This document shows, piece after piece, positions 13,907 to 14,587 of a stretch of 14,587 nucleotides of DNA; the stretch's first letter is position 1, and each line of letters starts with the position of its first letter. The stretch covers positions 1 through 14,587 of the forward strand of contig CAYQAJ010000119.1 in the NCBI GenBank assembly GCA_964415245.1, in the 5' to 3' direction. The position numbers were made by a program, and so were the translations under genes. The stretch comes from CAYQAJ01 sp964415245 (lineage in GTDB: Bacteria; Planctomycetota; Planctomycetia; Pirellulales; Pirellulaceae). Below the pieces are notes generated by a model. It did not search any database and was not told the origin of the DNA. It saw nothing but the letters and a program-made list of their open reading frames with translations.

Positions 13907-14119
13907 ATGGATACGACCTATACTGCCGTTGTTCAGCAGGCCGGCGACTGGTGGATTGGTTGGATTGAAGAGATTCCAGGCGTCAACTCTCAAGGAAAGA
14001 CTCGCGAAGAACTGCTGGAGAATCTCCGCGATGCGCTAGATGAGGCGCTGGAGATGAACCGGAGCGATGCCCGCGCGGCGGCGAGTGGCACTTACGAGGA
14101 AGTGAGCATCCGCGCGTGA
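13907..14119 (+). CDS. hicB: HicB-family antitoxin
   Basis: Antitoxin of a HicAB type II pair; it binds and blocks HicA. The 70 residues carry TAVVQQAGDWWIGWIEEIPG, then GVNSQGKTREELLENLRDAL and DEALEMN, the compact partial RNase-H-like fold of HicB. There is little after it, so the separate C-terminal DNA-binding domain found in longer HicB proteins is absent and self-repression, if any, must work otherwise. The ATG is preceded by GGGAG with a 7-nt spacer, one of the better ribosome sites in this window. hicA follows with a GTGA overlap (hicB first, as in many short-HicB systems). Confidence 0.87.
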   Translation: MDTTYTAVVQQAGDWWIGWIEEIPGVNSQGKTREELLENLRDALDEALEMNRSDARAAASGTYEEVSIRA

Positions 14120-14301
14120 AACGGCACGAGTTCGTCTCTCACTTGCGGCGGAACGGATGCAGCTTGATCCGCGAGGGGCGGCGGCACTCCTGGTGGGGCA
14201 ATCCGGTCAACAATCGTCGGTCGGCCGTGCCTCGCCATAGCGAGATTCCCGACCCGCTGGCACGAAAAATCTGTCGGGACCTTGGCATCGCTGAGCCGTA
14301 G
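14116..14301 (+). CDS. hicA: HicA-family mRNA interferase toxin
   Basis: A ribosome-independent mRNA-cutting toxin of the HicA/YcfA family. The 61 residues read MKRHEFVSHLRRNGCSLIRE, then GRRHSWWGNPVNNRRSAVPR and HSEIPDPLARKICRDLGI. The single catalytic His of the dsRBD-like fold is H24 in RRHSWW, and VPRHSEI is the usual following strand. Length is normal (about 60). The start codon is GTG at 14116, overlapping the hicB TGA by 4 nt, so it is translated from the hicB message. All key positions are intact, so the toxin is probably active. Confidence 0.88.
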   Translation: MKRHEFVSHLRRNGCSLIREGRRHSWWGNPVNNRRSAVPRHSEIPDPLARKICRDLGIAEP

Positions 14302-14342
14302 CGTGTGCCGTTTTGCGCGCCCGGGCAACTTTCTCGGGGCGT

Positions 14343-14352
14343 CACACGTGTG
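14343..14352. repeat. 10-bp perfect palindrome after hicA
   Basis: CACACGTGTG is its own reverse complement. It lies in the 61-base gap between hicA and the convergent minus-strand gene. It may be a protein-binding site or chance; it is not a hairpin with a loop. Confidence 0.3.
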
Positions 14353-14362
14353 CCGACCCGAG

Positions 14363-14587
14363 CTACCGAGGGCCTTGTGGCAGCGCCAGGTCGCTCAGTA
14401 CCACCGACGCAATCCACGCGCAGCCCAGGCCGCCGACGAGCATCAGCAGCATCGCCGTTCGCAGGCTCAGTCGCAACGGGCTTTCGCCTTTTTGCCGCAC
14501 GAGCACACGCTGTCCATCGGCCCACACGGCAACTGAAACGAGTATCAGCAGCACGGCAAACGCGACCGACAGCTTGCCGCCGATCAG
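14363..14587 (-). CDS. Membrane-protein C-terminal fragment, runs off right edge
   Basis: The frame is open from the window's right end to a TAG at 14363-14365, 74 codons. It encodes two hydrophobic stretches, VAFAVLLILVSVAVWA and AMLLMLVGGLGCAWIASVVL, separated by a charged loop (DGQRVLVRQKGESPLRLSLR), so it is probably the end of a protein with at least two membrane helices. A GTG at 14554 could start a 63-residue protein, but it falls inside the first helix, so the true start is likely outside the window. No family is recognised. It converges on hicA. Confidence 0.5.
   Translation of the reverse strand: MIGGKLSVAFAVLLILVSVAVWADGQRVLVRQKGESPLRLSLRTAMLLMLVGGLGCAWIASVVLSDLALPQGPR

Overview
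The window looks like chromosome of a planctomycete, most likely of the Pirellulales. The evidence is the very high G+C, weak or absent Shine-Dalgarno signals before many genes, a small lipoprotein of a type I associate with that order, and several GC-rich inverted-repeat elements between genes that resemble planctomycete intergenic repeats. The taxonomy is inference from recognition; no 16S gene or other marker is present.

Left part, all minus strand (1-5731). Reading leftwards from 5731 are a class V cysteine desulfurase-family protein, a YkgJ-type cysteine-cluster protein 86 nt behind it, an HU-family nucleoid protein with a disordered tail and a good sigma-70-like promoter, a 72-residue lipoprotein, dihydroorotate dehydrogenase (pyrD) and tryptophanyl-tRNA synthetase (trpS, cut by the left edge). 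These are separated by gaps of 86 to about 480 bases holding several hairpins.

Middle part, plus strand (6072-9942). A long-chain acyl-CoA synthetase is followed by a long VLCAD/ACAD9-sized acyl-CoA dehydrogenase. Together they give activation and the first oxidation step of fatty-acid degradation. A 114-bp element with perfect 13-bp terminal inverted repeats lies between them, and a second large palindromic element follows the dehydrogenase.

Right part, plus strand (10171-14301). ispD (isoprenoid precursor synthesis), a DUF1877 protein and tyrS (tyrosyl-tRNA synthetase) lead directly into a compact toxin-antitoxin cluster. It holds a PIN/VapC-like toxin whose ATG overlaps the tyrS stop, a 61-residue probable antitoxin, a 79-residue antitoxin-like protein and a complete hicB-hicA pair. 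From tyrS to hicA there are only overlaps or gaps of up to 37 nt, so a defence/stress module appears to be attached to the 3' end of an essential tRNA-synthetase gene. At the right edge a minus-strand membrane-protein fragment runs off the window.

Most genes are recognisable housekeeping or known-family genes. I did not find a convincing wholly new system. The best leads are the tyrS-coupled toxin-antitoxin cluster with its apparently unpaired antitoxin-like gene, the cysteine desulfurase/YkgJ pair, and the three intergenic repeat elements, one of which supplies the stop codon of pyrD.
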